Positions 16,506-25,558 of a stretch of 49,623 nucleotides of DNA are shown here, in pieces. The notes beneath the pieces were generated by a model. It had not been told where the DNA came from. It ran no database searches and worked only from the letters and a program-made list of their open reading frames with translations. Position numbers and translations under genes: made by a program. Source of the stretch: Pseudomonadota bacterium (GTDB lineage: Bacteria; Pseudomonadota; Alphaproteobacteria; Caulobacterales; Caulobacteraceae); the NCBI GenBank assembly GCA_023424215.1, contig JAFAEC010000003.1, positions 1 through 49,623 of the forward strand, given 5' to 3'. How positions within the stretch are numbered: the stretch's first letter is position 1; the number at the start of each line of letters is the position of its first letter.

Positions 16506-18506
16506 ATGTTCAGAAGGCTTCTCGTCGCGACCACCGCCCTGACGCTGGTCGCCGCACCGGTCGTCGCCCAGGTGGCCAGTCCTTCGACGGATACGCCGGC
16601 GGTCGGGGCGAGCGCGGCGGCGCCCGGCGGCCACGGCCAGCTTCGCCCGGGCCAGACGGTGACCGGGGAACTTCGCCGGGGCGACGACATGCTGACGTCT
16701 GGCGAATTCAACGACCGCTGGACCTTTCCGGTACGTCGGGGCCAGACCTACGAGGTCAGCCTGACGTCGACGGTGTTCGACCCGTATCTGCTGGTGCGCG
16801 GGCCGGGCGGCCTGCAGGAGGACAATGACGACGACCCGGCGGCGCGCGGCTCCCGCGACAGCCGCATCCGCTTCACCGCCCCCGCGGACGGCGAGGTCGA
16901 GGTCGGCGCCACCAGCTATGCGCCGGGCGAGACCGGCGGCTACCGCCTGACGCTGGTCTCGGGTGGGGGGACCACCGACGAACCGCGCGCTCCGGCGCGT
17001 CCGGGAGGGTCGCTGGCGGTCGGGCAGACCGTTGCCGGCGACCTCGCCCGCGGCGACGAGCGGCTGGACAGCGGCGAGTATGTCGACACCTGGACCCTGA
17101 GCGGTCGTCGCGGTCAGCAGCTCGACATCCGGCTCGCCTCGACCGCCTTCGACGCCTATGTCGCGGTTTCCGGACCGGGCGGCTTTTCCGACTTCAACGA
17201 CGACGACGCCGAGGCCGGATCCCGCGACAGCCGCCTGCGCGTCACCCTCCCTGCGGACGGCGAATACACGGTCGCGGCGACCAGCTATGAGCCGGGCGAG
17301 AGCGGCGCCTACCGACTCTCCGTTCTGGCGGACGCCGGCGCGCCCGGTGTGCGGCGCCCGTCGGAAATCGCGTCCGGACAACCCTCGTCGGGCGGGACGC
17401 TGGCGGTCGGCCAGACGGTCGCGGGCAGCCTCGCCGCCGGCGACGAGACGCTGGACAGCGGGGAATATGTCGACACCTGGCGCTTCACCGGCCGGCGGGG
17501 CGAGCGGGTGTCGGTTGAGCTGACCTCGTCCGCCTTCGACGCCTACACCATGCTGCGAACGCCGTCGGGCGAGCAGTTCGACAATGACGACGGCGAGGAC
17601 GGGACCGACAGCCGGCAACAGCTCGTTCTCACCGAGGACGGCGAATACGAGGTGCTGGTCACCTCCTATCGCCCCGGCGAGACCGGGTCCTACCGGTTCA
17701 GCGTGGAGGCGGGACAAGAGCCGCCGCGCCAGGCCGCCGTCTCCGGCGGGGCGCGGGTCTTCGCCCTGATGGTCGGCGTCTCCGACTACGGCGGTCGCGC
17801 CAACGACCTGCCGTATACGGATGAAGATGCGCGGAAACTGGCCGAGGAGCTCCGTCGCGACGGCTCCCTCAACGACGCCAGCGTGGTGCTGACCAACGCC
17901 GAGGCCACGGTCGAGGGCGTGCGCGACGCCTTCCGCCGGATCGCCGCCGAGGCGGGCCCGGACGACATGTTCCTGTTCTTCTTCTCGGGACACGGCGACC
18001 AGCAGCCGACCGAGGTCAGCGGCCTCGAGCCCGACGGCAAGGCCGAGACTCTGGCCCTGTTCGACGGCGACATCGACGACGTGGAGCTGGCCCGCCTGTT
18101 CGACACTCTCGACACCCGGCTTTCCCTGCTGGTCGTCGACGCCTGCTTCTCAGGCGGTTTCGCGCGCAACGTCGTCGACCAGCCCGGCGTCATGGGCGTG
18201 TTCAGTTCCGAGGAGGACCTGACCAGCGCCGTGGCCGACAAGTTCCAGGCCGGCGGCTACCTGTCCCACTTCGTGCGCGCGGGAATGACCGGCGAGGCGG
18301 ATGCCGACGGCGACCGGCTGGTGACCGCCGGCGAGCTGGCCACCTACCTGCGCCGCCAGTTCCGGGTCGAGGTCGAGGACGTGCAGGCCGAGACCCAGGA
18401 CGGCCAGCGCAACTACCAGAACCTGGTCATCGACCGCGGCGGCGTTCAGGTGGACGATGTCATCGTTCGCCTTGCGCCGGCGCAGATGGCCGCCCTCGGG
18501 GACTGA
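16506..18506 (+). CDS. Secreted caspase-like (C14) protein with three PPC-type repeats
   Basis: A 666-residue exported protein. A Sec signal (MFRRLLVATTALTLVAAPVV) is followed by three similar repeats of about 120 residues, each starting near GQTVTGEL/GQTVAGDL/GQTVAGSL and holding GDxxLxSGEYxDTW; they resemble bacterial pre-peptidase C-terminal domains, which often bind cell surfaces or substrates. The C-terminal 250 residues are a caspase/metacaspase fold with His496 (FFSGHGDQQ) and Cys547 (VVDACFSGG). Residues 599-610 (DADGDRLVTAGE) form an EF-hand-like loop, suggesting calcium binding. The start has a strong SD. Substrate and biological role are unknown; cell-death roles of bacterial caspase-like proteins are established only in some species. 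Confidence 0.85.
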   Translation: MFRRLLVATTALTLVAAPVVAQVASPSTDTPAVGASAAAPGGHGQLRPGQTVTGELRRGDDMLTSGEFNDRWTFPVRRGQTYEVSLTSTVFDPYLLVRGPGGLQEDNDDDPAARGSRDSRIRFTAPADGEVEVGATSYAPGETGGYRLTLVSGGGTTDEPRAPARPGGSLAVGQTVAGDLARGDERLDSGEYVDTWTLSGRRGQQLDIRLASTAFDAYVAVSGPGGFSDFNDDDAEAGSRDSRLRVTLPADGEYTVAATSYEPGESGAYRLSVLADAGAPGVRRPSEIASGQPSSGGTLAVGQTVAGSLAAGDETLDSGEYVDTWRFTGRRGERVSVELTSSAFDAYTMLRTPSGEQFDNDDGEDGTDSRQQLVLTEDGEYEVLVTSYRPGETGSYRFSVEAGQEPPRQAAVSGGARVFALMVGVSDYGGRANDLPYTDEDARKLAEELRRDGSLNDASVVLTNAEATVEGVRDAFRRIAAEAGPDDMFLFFFSGHGDQQPTEVSGLEPDGKAETLALFDGDIDDVELARLFDTLDTRLSLLVVDACFSGGFARNVVDQPGVMGVFSSEEDLTSAVADKFQAGGYLSHFVRAGMTGEADADGDRLVTAGELATYLRRQFRVEVEDVQAETQDGQRNYQNLVIDRGGVQVDDVIVRLAPAQMAALGD

Positions 18507-18550
18507 CCGGGGGGATTGCGCGCGCGCCGCCATCCGGGTTCTACGGAGGC

Positions 18551-19918
18551 ATGGCCAGGCGCGCGGCGACGGGAAAGAAGACGGTCTCGGCCGCCAATCT
18601 GGCGACGCTGGGGGCCGATCGGCTGGCCGCGCTGCTGATGGAGGCTGCGGGCGGGGACGCGAATCTGAAACGCCGCCTGCGGATGGAGCTGGCCGCCGAA
18701 CTCGGGGCGGCCGACCTCGCCTTCGAGATCGACAAGCGGCTGACCTCGCTGGCCGGGAGTCAAAGCCGGGTCTCGTGGCGCAAACGTCCGGCCCTGCTGG
18801 GCGACCTCGTCGCGGTGCGAAGAATCATCCTCGAGCGACTGGCGCCGCTTGATGCGCGGCTTGGCCTCGACCGGCTGATCGCCTGGTTCGACCTCTATCC
18901 CGGGCTGGTCCGTCGGGTCAGCGACGCCAGGGGCGAACTGCCCGCCATGTTCGAGGCCGCGGCCGCCGACCTGGCCGACCTGGCGTCCCGGGCCGGGCCC
19001 GACATCGCCGGGGAAGCTCTCGGCGAGGCCCTGTCCACCCGGCTGGACCCGTGGGCGGCGTGGGTCGGCGGCGCGGCGGAGGTCCTCGACCCCGCGCTGG
19101 CGCGGCGTCTGCTCGCCGATCTGACCCACGGCCGTCCCCGCCCGACCGGGCGCATCGCGGTGGTGGTGCGCCGACTGGCCGAGCGCACGGGCGATCTCGA
19201 CGCCTGGATCGCCACGATACCCGATGATGAGCGACGCAGGCCCGCGACGCAGGTCGAGATCGCCCGCCGTCTGGCGACCGCCGGCCGACCGGCGGAGGCC
19301 CGGGCGGCGCTCGACGCGGCCCGCAGCGGGGCGAGGGCGGGGTCGGGCTGGCTTCGCCGCGCGGAGGCGACGGCCCTGGCTGACCCCGCCTGGCTCGAGG
19401 CCGAGATCGCGGTGCTGGACGCCGAAGGGCAGGCCGCCGAGGCCGACGCGGCCCGCTGGGGTCTGTTCGAACAGACGCTTTCGCCGGACCTGCTGAGGAC
19501 TGTGATCTCGCATCTGGCCGACTTCGAGGATGTCGTCGCCCTGGACCGGGCCTTCGCCCTGGCGGCGGCTCATCCGGATGCGATGAAGGCGCTGTCCTTC
19601 CTGATGGACTGGCCGGCGCTTCGCGAGGCCGCCGCTCTTGTCGAGGCGCGCGGCGATGAACTGCGGGGCGCGCACGAGGAGGCGCCGTTGTGGGTCTCAC
19701 GGCTGGCCGGGCGATATCCGCTGGCCGCGCTGCGCCTGCTGCGGGCCCGCATCCGGAGCCTTGTCCAACTGGGCGCCCCCGACCGCGAGATCGAGGCGCT
19801 CCTTGCGGAGGCGGAAGGGCTGGCTGCCGGAGTCGAACTGCCCGAGGGGATGCCCGATCATCCGACCTTCGCCGCCGGTCTCCGGCGTTCCCCCGCGATG
19901 CGGACGCGGCGGCGCTGA
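18551..19918 (+). CDS. DUF6880-type protein of unknown function
   Basis: A 455-residue, mostly alpha-helical cytoplasmic protein with many Ala and Leu and no signal peptide or membrane segment. The N-terminus (AANLATLGADRLAALLMEAA, then RRLRMELA and VSWRKRPALLGDL) resembles the alphaproteobacterial DUF6880 family as I remember it. The rest looks like short helical repeats of TPR style. Function is not known. It follows the caspase-like gene by 44 bp and may share its transcript. It ends 34 bp before a convergent tRNA gene. Confidence 0.75.
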   Translation: MARRAATGKKTVSAANLATLGADRLAALLMEAAGGDANLKRRLRMELAAELGAADLAFEIDKRLTSLAGSQSRVSWRKRPALLGDLVAVRRIILERLAPLDARLGLDRLIAWFDLYPGLVRRVSDARGELPAMFEAAAADLADLASRAGPDIAGEALGEALSTRLDPWAAWVGGAAEVLDPALARRLLADLTHGRPRPTGRIAVVVRRLAERTGDLDAWIATIPDDERRRPATQVEIARRLATAGRPAEARAALDAARSGARAGSGWLRRAEATALADPAWLEAEIAVLDAEGQAAEADAARWGLFEQTLSPDLLRTVISHLADFEDVVALDRAFALAAAHPDAMKALSFLMDWPALREAAALVEARGDELRGAHEEAPLWVSRLAGRYPLAALRLLRARIRSLVQLGAPDREIEALLAEAEGLAAGVELPEGMPDHPTFAAGLRRSPAMRTRRR

Positions 19919-19952
19919 GGCTGCGAGGGGCGGGAGAATGACGGGAAGGGGA

Positions 19953-20027
19953 TGGTGGATGCGACAGGGATTGAACCTGTGACCCCCTCGGTGTGAACGA
20001 GGTGCTCTCCCGCTGAGCTACGCATCC
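19953..20027 (-). tRNA. tRNA-Val(CAC)
   Basis: The reverse complement folds into a standard 75-base cloverleaf including an encoded CCA. The acceptor stem pairs GGATGCG with CGCATCC, the D stem is GCTC/GAGC, and the anticodon stem CCTCG/CGAGG closes the loop TTCACAC, giving anticodon CAC for Val codon GUG. The T arm is ACAGG-TTCAATC-CCTGT. It stands alone between the DUF6880-type gene and gph. Confidence 0.97.
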
Positions 20028-20091
20028 ATCCTGACGGGCCCCGCTGGCGGGGAGGCGCGGACATAGCCCGACCTCCGCGGACGCGCAAGCG

Positions 20092-20802
20092 TCAGATCGC
20101 GGGCTCGCGCAGGAGCGTGCGGATCGACAGCCGCTCCACCGCCGCGATGAGCTCGGCGAAATCGTCGATGACGAGGTCGCCGCCCAGCTCGTGAGGCGGC
20201 AGATCGTTGTAGCCGAAGCTGCAGACGACGCAGGGCACGCCGGCCGCACGGGCGCTGCCGGTGTCGGTCGAGGCGTCGCCGACCATCACCGCCCGGGCCG
20301 GATCGCCGCCGGCCATGCGGACCGCTTCGACCACATGCGCCGCGGCCGGCTTGCGGGCCGACACCCGGTCGGCTCCGGCCACCGCCGCGAAGTGGCGGCC
20401 GAGTTCGAGCGCGTCGATCAGCGCCGTCGCCAGGTCGCTGCGCTTGTTGGTGGCGACGCAGAGGACCGCGCCGCGGCCGGCCAGCGCGTCGAGCGTCTCC
20501 ACCACGCCCTCGAAGGGACGGCTGTCGTCGGCGATGCGTCCGACGTAGTGGGCGATGAAGCGGTCGAACAGGCCGGGGTCGGCGGCCTCGTCCCACACGG
20601 CTCCGGCCTCGGCGAAGCCATGCCGCAGCAGCGCCCGCGCGCCGTGTCCCACCAGATGACGGGCGGACGACAGCGGAACCGGCGGATGCCCGTGCTCGTC
20701 CAGCAGGTGGTTCAGGGTCCCGATCAGATCGGGCGCCGAATCGACCAGCGTCCCGTCCAGGTCGAAGGCGATGGTCCAGCCGTCGAGGTCCCGCACCGTC
20801 AT
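20092..20802 (-). CDS. gph: Phosphoglycolate phosphatase (HAD family)
   Basis: A 236-residue HAD hydrolase that fits Gph, which removes 2-phosphoglycolate formed during DNA repair or oxygenase side reactions. Motif I is AFDLDGTLVDSAPDL, motif II the Thr/Asn in CVATNKR, and motif III/IV MVGDASTDTGSARAAG preceded by KPAAAHV. The ATG at 20802 is preferred because GGGAG (20809-20813) lies six bases upstream; an ATG at 20808 touches that SD directly. It is divergent from glmU, and tRNA-Val follows 64 bp downstream. Confidence 0.9.
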   Translation of the reverse strand: MTVRDLDGWTIAFDLDGTLVDSAPDLIGTLNHLLDEHGHPPVPLSSARHLVGHGARALLRHGFAEAGAVWDEAADPGLFDRFIAHYVGRIADDSRPFEGVVETLDALAGRGAVLCVATNKRSDLATALIDALELGRHFAAVAGADRVSARKPAAAHVVEAVRMAGGDPARAVMVGDASTDTGSARAAGVPCVVCSFGYNDLPPHELGGDLVIDDFAELIAAVERLSIRTLLREPAI

Positions 20803-20868
20803 CCGCATCTCCCGTCGGCCGCCTCGATGGGCTAGACCGCCCCGGACGACTAGCCGCCGGACCGATTC

Positions 20869-22248
20869 ATGACCAGCACAGCCGAGCGCCCGATCCCTGA
20901 AGCAAGGGCCGCCATCATCCTCGCCGCCGGCCAGGGCACGCGGATGAAGTCGCCGCTGCCCAAGGTGCTCCACCCCGTCGGCGGCCGGGCCATGCTGGAC
21001 CACGCCATCGACGCCGCCGAGGCGCTGGGCTGCGAACGTGTCGTCGTGGTGGTCGGCGCGCACTCGCCCGAGGTCCGCGCCCACGTGGCCCGGCGGCTGG
21101 GCGAGGACTGCATCGCCGTGCAGGATCCGCCGCTCGGCACCGGCCACGCCGTCCGTGCGGCGGTGAGCGCCCTGGCCGACTTCCGCGGCCAGGTGGTGAT
21201 CACCTACGGCGACGTGCCGCTGCTGCGCGCCGCCGACATCGAGCCGGTGTTCGCCGCCAGCGAGGGCGTCCGCGTGATCGGCTTCGAGGCGCGCGACCCC
21301 GGCGCCTACGGGCGGCTGATCCTGAACGGCGACGAACTGGAGGCCATCACCGAGGCGAAGGAGGCCTCGCCGGATGTCCTCGAGATCACCGCCTGCAACT
21401 CGGGCGTCATGGCCGCGCCCGTCGGCCTGCTGTTCGAACTGCTCGCCGAAGTCCGCAACGACAACGCCAAGGGCGAATACTACCTGACCGACGTGGTCGA
21501 GCTGGCGCGCCGGCGGGGTGAGCCGACCCGCGCCGTCTTCGCGGGCGAGGACGCGGTCATGGGGGTCAACGCCCAGGCCGAACTGGCCCAGGCCGAGGCC
21601 CTGTTCCAGAAGGTCCGCCGCGAGGACTTCCTCGCCGCCGGCGTCACCATGCCGGCCCCCGACACCGTGCATTTCTCGTGGGACACCGAGGTCGGCGCCG
21701 GGACGACCATCGAGCCCTATGTCGTCTTCGGCCCGGGGGCGCGCATCGCGCCGGGCGCCCGCATCCGCAGCTTCAGCCACATCGAGGGGGCGAGGGTGGC
21801 CGGCGGCGCCGAAGTCGGCCCCTACGCCCGCCTGCGTCCCGGCGCCGATCTGGGCGAGGGGGCCAAGGTCGGCAACTTCGTCGAGGTCAAGAACGTGGCC
21901 ATGGGCAAGGGCGCCAAGGCCAACCACCTCGCCTACCTCGGCGACGGCGAGGTGGGCGCCAAGGCGAACATCGGCGCGGGCACGATCTTCTGCAATTACG
22001 ACGGCTTCTTCAAACATCGTACGACGGTGGGCGAAGGCGCCTTCGTCGGCTCGAACAGCTCGCTGGTCGCCCCGTTGAGCATCGGCGCCGGGGCCATGGT
22101 GGGGTCCGGCTCGGTGGTCACCCGCGACGTGGAGCCAGGCGATCTGGCCCTGGCGCGGGGTCAGCAGACGGCGAAACCGGGCTGGGCGGCGCGGTTCATG
22201 GAGACCATGCGGGCGAAGAAGGCCGCCCAGAAAGGGAAGGGCGGATGA
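20869..22248 (+). CDS. glmU: Bifunctional UDP-GlcNAc pyrophosphorylase / glucosamine-1-P acetyltransferase
   Basis: GlmU makes UDP-GlcNAc, the precursor for peptidoglycan and lipid A, in the cytoplasm. The 459-residue product has an N-terminal nucleotidyltransferase domain with ILAAGQGTRMKS and PKVLHPVGG, and a C-terminal left-handed beta-helix acetyltransferase domain (hexapeptide repeats from about residue 250) with KTTVGEGAFVG-like RTTVGEGAFVG near the end. The length is normal. Its TGA overlaps the rpiA ATG (22245-22248). Confidence 0.97.
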   Translation: MTSTAERPIPEARAAIILAAGQGTRMKSPLPKVLHPVGGRAMLDHAIDAAEALGCERVVVVVGAHSPEVRAHVARRLGEDCIAVQDPPLGTGHAVRAAVSALADFRGQVVITYGDVPLLRAADIEPVFAASEGVRVIGFEARDPGAYGRLILNGDELEAITEAKEASPDVLEITACNSGVMAAPVGLLFELLAEVRNDNAKGEYYLTDVVELARRRGEPTRAVFAGEDAVMGVNAQAELAQAEALFQKVRREDFLAAGVTMPAPDTVHFSWDTEVGAGTTIEPYVVFGPGARIAPGARIRSFSHIEGARVAGGAEVGPYARLRPGADLGEGAKVGNFVEVKNVAMGKGAKANHLAYLGDGEVGAKANIGAGTIFCNYDGFFKHRTTVGEGAFVGSNSSLVAPLSIGAGAMVGSGSVVTRDVEPGDLALARGQQTAKPGWAARFMETMRAKKAAQKGKGG

Positions 22249-22931
22249 GCGCCGACGACCAGAAGCGCCGCGCCGGCGAGGCCGCGGCTGAACGCGTGGA
22301 GCCCGGCATGGCCGTCGGCCTCGGGACCGGCTCGACCGCGGCGTGGTTCGTGAAGGCGCTGGCGGCCCGCAAGCTGCCCGACCTGCGTTGCGTGCCGACC
22401 TCCGAGGCCACCGCCGAGCTGGCACGGGAGCTGGGCCTCCCGCTGTCGACGCTGGAGGACACGCCGCGCCTCGACCTGACGGTCGACGGGGCCGACGAGG
22501 TCGGACCCGGGCTGGCCCTGATCAAGGGCGGCGGCGCGGCCCTGCTGCGCGAGAAGCTGGTGTGGGAGGCGTCGACCCGCTGCATCGTCATCGCCGACGC
22601 GGCCAAGGTGGTGACCACCCTGGGCCGCTTCGCCCTGCCCATCGAGGTGGTCGCCTTCGGCCACAAGACCACCGCCAACCGCATCGCCGACGTGCTGGTC
22701 GACCACGACATCGCCATGCCCGCCCGCGTCCGCTCGGCCGACCGGGGCCTGGTGCGCACCGACGGGGGCAATCTGATCTACGACGCCGCCTGCGGCGCCA
22801 TCCACGACCCGGCGCGTCTGGCCGACGACCTCAAGCTGATCACCGGCGTGGTCGAGCACGGCCTGTTCCTCGACCTCGCCGACGAGGCGATCATCGGGAC
22901 GGACCGCGGGGTCGAGCGGCTGACCCCCTGA
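22245..22931 (+). CDS. rpiA: Ribose-5-phosphate isomerase A
   Basis: RpiA interconverts ribose 5-phosphate and ribulose 5-phosphate in the pentose phosphate pathway. The 228-residue product has GLGTGSTAAWFVKAL, the active-site segment LDLTVDGADEVGP, the IKGGGAALLREKLV loop and RTDGGNLIYDAA, all typical of the family. The start ATG overlaps the glmU stop (ATGA), so the genes are coupled. It ends 16 bp before a convergent gene. Confidence 0.96.
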   Translation: MSADDQKRRAGEAAAERVEPGMAVGLGTGSTAAWFVKALAARKLPDLRCVPTSEATAELARELGLPLSTLEDTPRLDLTVDGADEVGPGLALIKGGGAALLREKLVWEASTRCIVIADAAKVVTTLGRFALPIEVVAFGHKTTANRIADVLVDHDIAMPARVRSADRGLVRTDGGNLIYDAACGAIHDPARLADDLKLITGVVEHGLFLDLADEAIIGTDRGVERLTP

Positions 22932-22947
22932 GGAGGGACGTGCGGCG

Positions 22948-23922
22948 TCAGCGGCCCGCGCCGCCGTCGCCGACGGGCCCTTCGCCGGCCGGCTCCCGGT
23001 CCCGCAGTTGGTCGTGCGCGTCATGGATCGCGCTGACGATCTCCTGGCGGTTGGCCCTGCGGCTGATCGCATTGCCCTCGGAGGCGTAGAGACCGTCCAG
23101 ATAGGCCCTGTCCCAGTCCATCAGCCCGGCAGCCGATGTCGGATCGTCGAAGACGTTCAGGACCGAGGCGTAGCCGCTGGTGTCGGCATCCGGGTCGATC
23201 TGGGCCAAGGACACCATGGCGATGTAGTCGGCGAGTTGCACGACCGACAGGTGGGCGACGTCGTCGACGTCCACGATCACGATCGTCCGCGTCAGGCGAT
23301 CGACGATCTGGGTGCGCAGCCGCGAGGCGGCGAAGACCTCGATCGTCGGCGCGTACGCCATGACGTTCCCCTCGGCGGCGCTGCACGCCATGCCCTCGCA
23401 GTCACCCGCAATTCGGGTGGCTCTCTGGCCGGTCTCGGAATCGACCGGCATGGCCATCTGCCACCAGCGCACCGGTCGATCGGTCTCGACAAAGTCCTCC
23501 AGCGCATGGCCGCCGCGGTCCATGCCGGACCCGCCCATCCGGAAGGCGCGGCGGCGCGTCTCCACCATCGACCGCGCCAGCGCCTCGCCGTCGTCGGTCG
23601 CCACGACCAGCAACGTCGGGGCGCAGCCCGGCGCGCCGGGGGCCAGGCCGACATCCTCGGCCACCGTCGAGATGCGGTCCGCCAGGTATTGCGCCGTTTC
23701 AGGCCGAAGGTTGGCCACGCCGACACAGATCTGGTCGTCCCATCGGGCGAGGCCGCGCCCGCGGTTAGGCTCGGCCACCTCGGAGACGAAATTCCGGATC
23801 ATGGCGTCCAGCGGTCGCCCGGTGACCGTCACGTCCTCCAGCGTCACCGGCTCCTGCGCCGCCGGATCCTGCGTCTGGAGCAGCGTGGCGAGCAGGGCGC
23901 CTGTCATCACCAACGCGAGCAT
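22948..23922 (-). CDS. Unrecognised secreted protein
   Basis: A 324-residue protein with a short hydrophobic N-terminus (MLALVMTGALLATLLQTQ) that looks like a signal peptide. The mature start LEDVTVTGRPL recalls the opening of TonB-dependent receptor plugs, but no barrel follows. Later segments such as GLARWDDQICVGVANL, LLVVATDDGEALARSMV and TIVIVDVDDVAHLSVVQLAD look like a conserved alpha/beta core. I recall similar unnamed proteins in Caulobacterales and Sphingomonadales but no function. The ATG at 23922 has a strong SD (GGAGGAGG) upstream. No operon partner. Confidence 0.75.
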   Translation of the reverse strand: MLALVMTGALLATLLQTQDPAAQEPVTLEDVTVTGRPLDAMIRNFVSEVAEPNRGRGLARWDDQICVGVANLRPETAQYLADRISTVAEDVGLAPGAPGCAPTLLVVATDDGEALARSMVETRRRAFRMGGSGMDRGGHALEDFVETDRPVRWWQMAMPVDSETGQRATRIAGDCEGMACSAAEGNVMAYAPTIEVFAASRLRTQIVDRLTRTIVIVDVDDVAHLSVVQLADYIAMVSLAQIDPDADTSGYASVLNVFDDPTSAAGLMDWDRAYLDGLYASEGNAISRRANRQEIVSAIHDAHDQLRDREPAGEGPVGDGGAGR

Positions 23923-24098
23923 GGGAAATCCTCCTCCGGGCCTCGCGGCAGGTAACGCCGTTCTCGCGCCGCGGTCAACGAACCCGGCCGGACGCCATCA
24001 CAGGTCGTGGGATCGCGTCTGCGGAGGAGAGGGTGATTTCGGGGCCGAAGCTGCCTATCTGGTCGCCGTTCGGACAAGCCGACCCCGAGGGAACCCGT

Positions 24099-25487
24099 AT
24101 GGCCGCAAACTACGACTACGACCTCTTCGTCATCGGCGCGGGCTCCGGCGGCGTGCGGGCGGCCCGTCTCACGGCCCTGGGCGGCAAGCGCGTCGCCATT
24201 GCAGAAGAGTTCCGGGTCGGCGGCACCTGCGTCATCCGGGGCTGCGTGCCCAAGAAGTTCATGGTCATGGCGTCGGAGGTCAGCCACGCGCTGGAGATCG
24301 CCGAGGGCTACGGGTGGTCCTTCGAGGGGACAAAGTTCGACTGGCCGACGTTCCTCGAGGCCAAGGATGTCGAGATCGCCCGCCTGTCGGGCATCTACGC
24401 CGCCAACCTCGGCAAGGCCGGTGTCGACCTGATCCACGGCCGGGCCGTGCTGAAGGACGCCCACACCGTCGAGATCGTCGGCAAGGACCAGACCATCACC
24501 GCCGAGAAGATCCTGATCGCCACCGGCGGCCGTCCGTGGAAGCCCGAGGATCTGCCCGGCATCGAGCATGCCATCACCTCGGAAGAGGCGTTCCACCTGC
24601 CCGAGCTGCCGAAGCGCATCCTGATCGCCGGCGGCGGCTATATCGCAGTGGAATTCGCCGGCATCTTCGCCGGACTCGGCGTCGAGACCACCCTGATCTA
24701 CCGCGGGCCCAACATCCTGCGCGGCTTCGACGACGACGTCCGCGCCCACCTCGCCGGCGAGATCGAGAAGCGCGGGATCAAGGTCATCCTCGGCTGCCAG
24801 CACACCGCGCTGGAGAAGACGGAGACCGGAATCGTCAACCACCTCGGCAACGGCATGAGCCTCGAGACCGACGTGGTCATGTTCGCCACCGGCCGCGTGC
24901 CGCACGTCAAGGGCCTCGGCCTCGAGACGGCCGGCGTCGAGCTGAACGAGCAGGGCGCGATCAGGGTCGACGGCTTCTCGAAGACGACGGCCGACAACAT
25001 CTGGGCCATCGGCGACGTCACCGACCGGATGAACCTGACCCCCGTAGCCATCCGCGAGGCGGTGGCCTTCCACGAGACCGTCTACCGCGACAACCCGACC
25101 GCCTTCGACTACGAGGCGGTGGCGACCGGGGTGTTCAGCCAGCCGCCGGTGGGCGTGGTCGGACTGACCGAAAGCGAGGCGCGGCACAGCTGCCCCGGCG
25201 AGGTCGACGTCTACGTCACCCGGTTCCGCCCGATGAAGTACGCCTTCACCGGCTCCGACGAGCGGATGCTGATGAAGCTGGTGGTGGACGGCCAGAGTCA
25301 GAAGGTGGTCGGCGTCCACATCGTCGGGCCGGAGGCGCCCGAGATGATCCAGCTGGCGGCTATCGCCGTGAAGGCGGGCCTCACCAAGGCCCAGTGGGAC
25401 GCGACCTGCGCCGTCCACCCCACCATGGCCGAGGAGCTGGTCACCCTGAAGGACAAGCAGCAGCCGGGCAGCGTCGCGACGGGATAG
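24099..25487 (+). CDS. gor: Glutathione-disulfide reductase
   Basis: A 462-residue flavoprotein that keeps glutathione reduced using NADPH. It has the FAD-binding GAGSGGVRAAR, the redox-active disulfide GGTCVIRGCVPKK, an NAD(P)-binding GGGYIAVEFAG, and the C-terminal His-Glu segment CAVHPTMAEEL. The arginine-rich NADPH loop around IYRGPNILRGFDDD fits NADPH preference. ATG 24099 (MAANYDYDL) is preferred over a GTG at 24033, since GAGG lies 8 bases upstream. It is followed by a hairpin and then the DAHP synthase gene. Confidence 0.94.
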   Translation: MAANYDYDLFVIGAGSGGVRAARLTALGGKRVAIAEEFRVGGTCVIRGCVPKKFMVMASEVSHALEIAEGYGWSFEGTKFDWPTFLEAKDVEIARLSGIYAANLGKAGVDLIHGRAVLKDAHTVEIVGKDQTITAEKILIATGGRPWKPEDLPGIEHAITSEEAFHLPELPKRILIAGGGYIAVEFAGIFAGLGVETTLIYRGPNILRGFDDDVRAHLAGEIEKRGIKVILGCQHTALEKTETGIVNHLGNGMSLETDVVMFATGRVPHVKGLGLETAGVELNEQGAIRVDGFSKTTADNIWAIGDVTDRMNLTPVAIREAVAFHETVYRDNPTAFDYEAVATGVFSQPPVGVVGLTESEARHSCPGEVDVYVTRFRPMKYAFTGSDERMLMKLVVDGQSQKVVGVHIVGPEAPEMIQLAAIAVKAGLTKAQWDATCAVHPTMAEELVTLKDKQQPGSVATG

Positions 25488-25493
25488 GCGGCC

Positions 25494-25522
25494 GAACGGC
25501 TACGCCATGCGGCAAGCCGTTC
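25494..25522 (+). terminator. Hairpin after gor
   Basis: GAACGGCT (25494-25501) and AGCCGTTC (25515-25522) form a perfect 8-bp stem with a 13-base loop, starting 6 bp after the gor stop. No long T run follows, so it may be a weak or Rho-assisted terminator or a 3'-end stabiliser in the 71-bp gap before the DAHP synthase gene. Confidence 0.4.
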
Positions 25523-25558
25523 ATTGTCGCGGAAGGGGCGGCGGCCTATCTTGCCGCG

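Noticed and set aside
16329..17993. An N-terminal extension of the helicase through the caspase-like gene
   Set aside because: It is antisense to a well-supported gene and has no conserved sequence; the Q-motif follows ATG 16328.
20037..20052. GC-rich CCCCGC/GCGGGG palindrome as a terminator for gph
   Set aside because: The loop would be only two bases and no T run follows; it is short enough to be chance in this GC-rich sequence.
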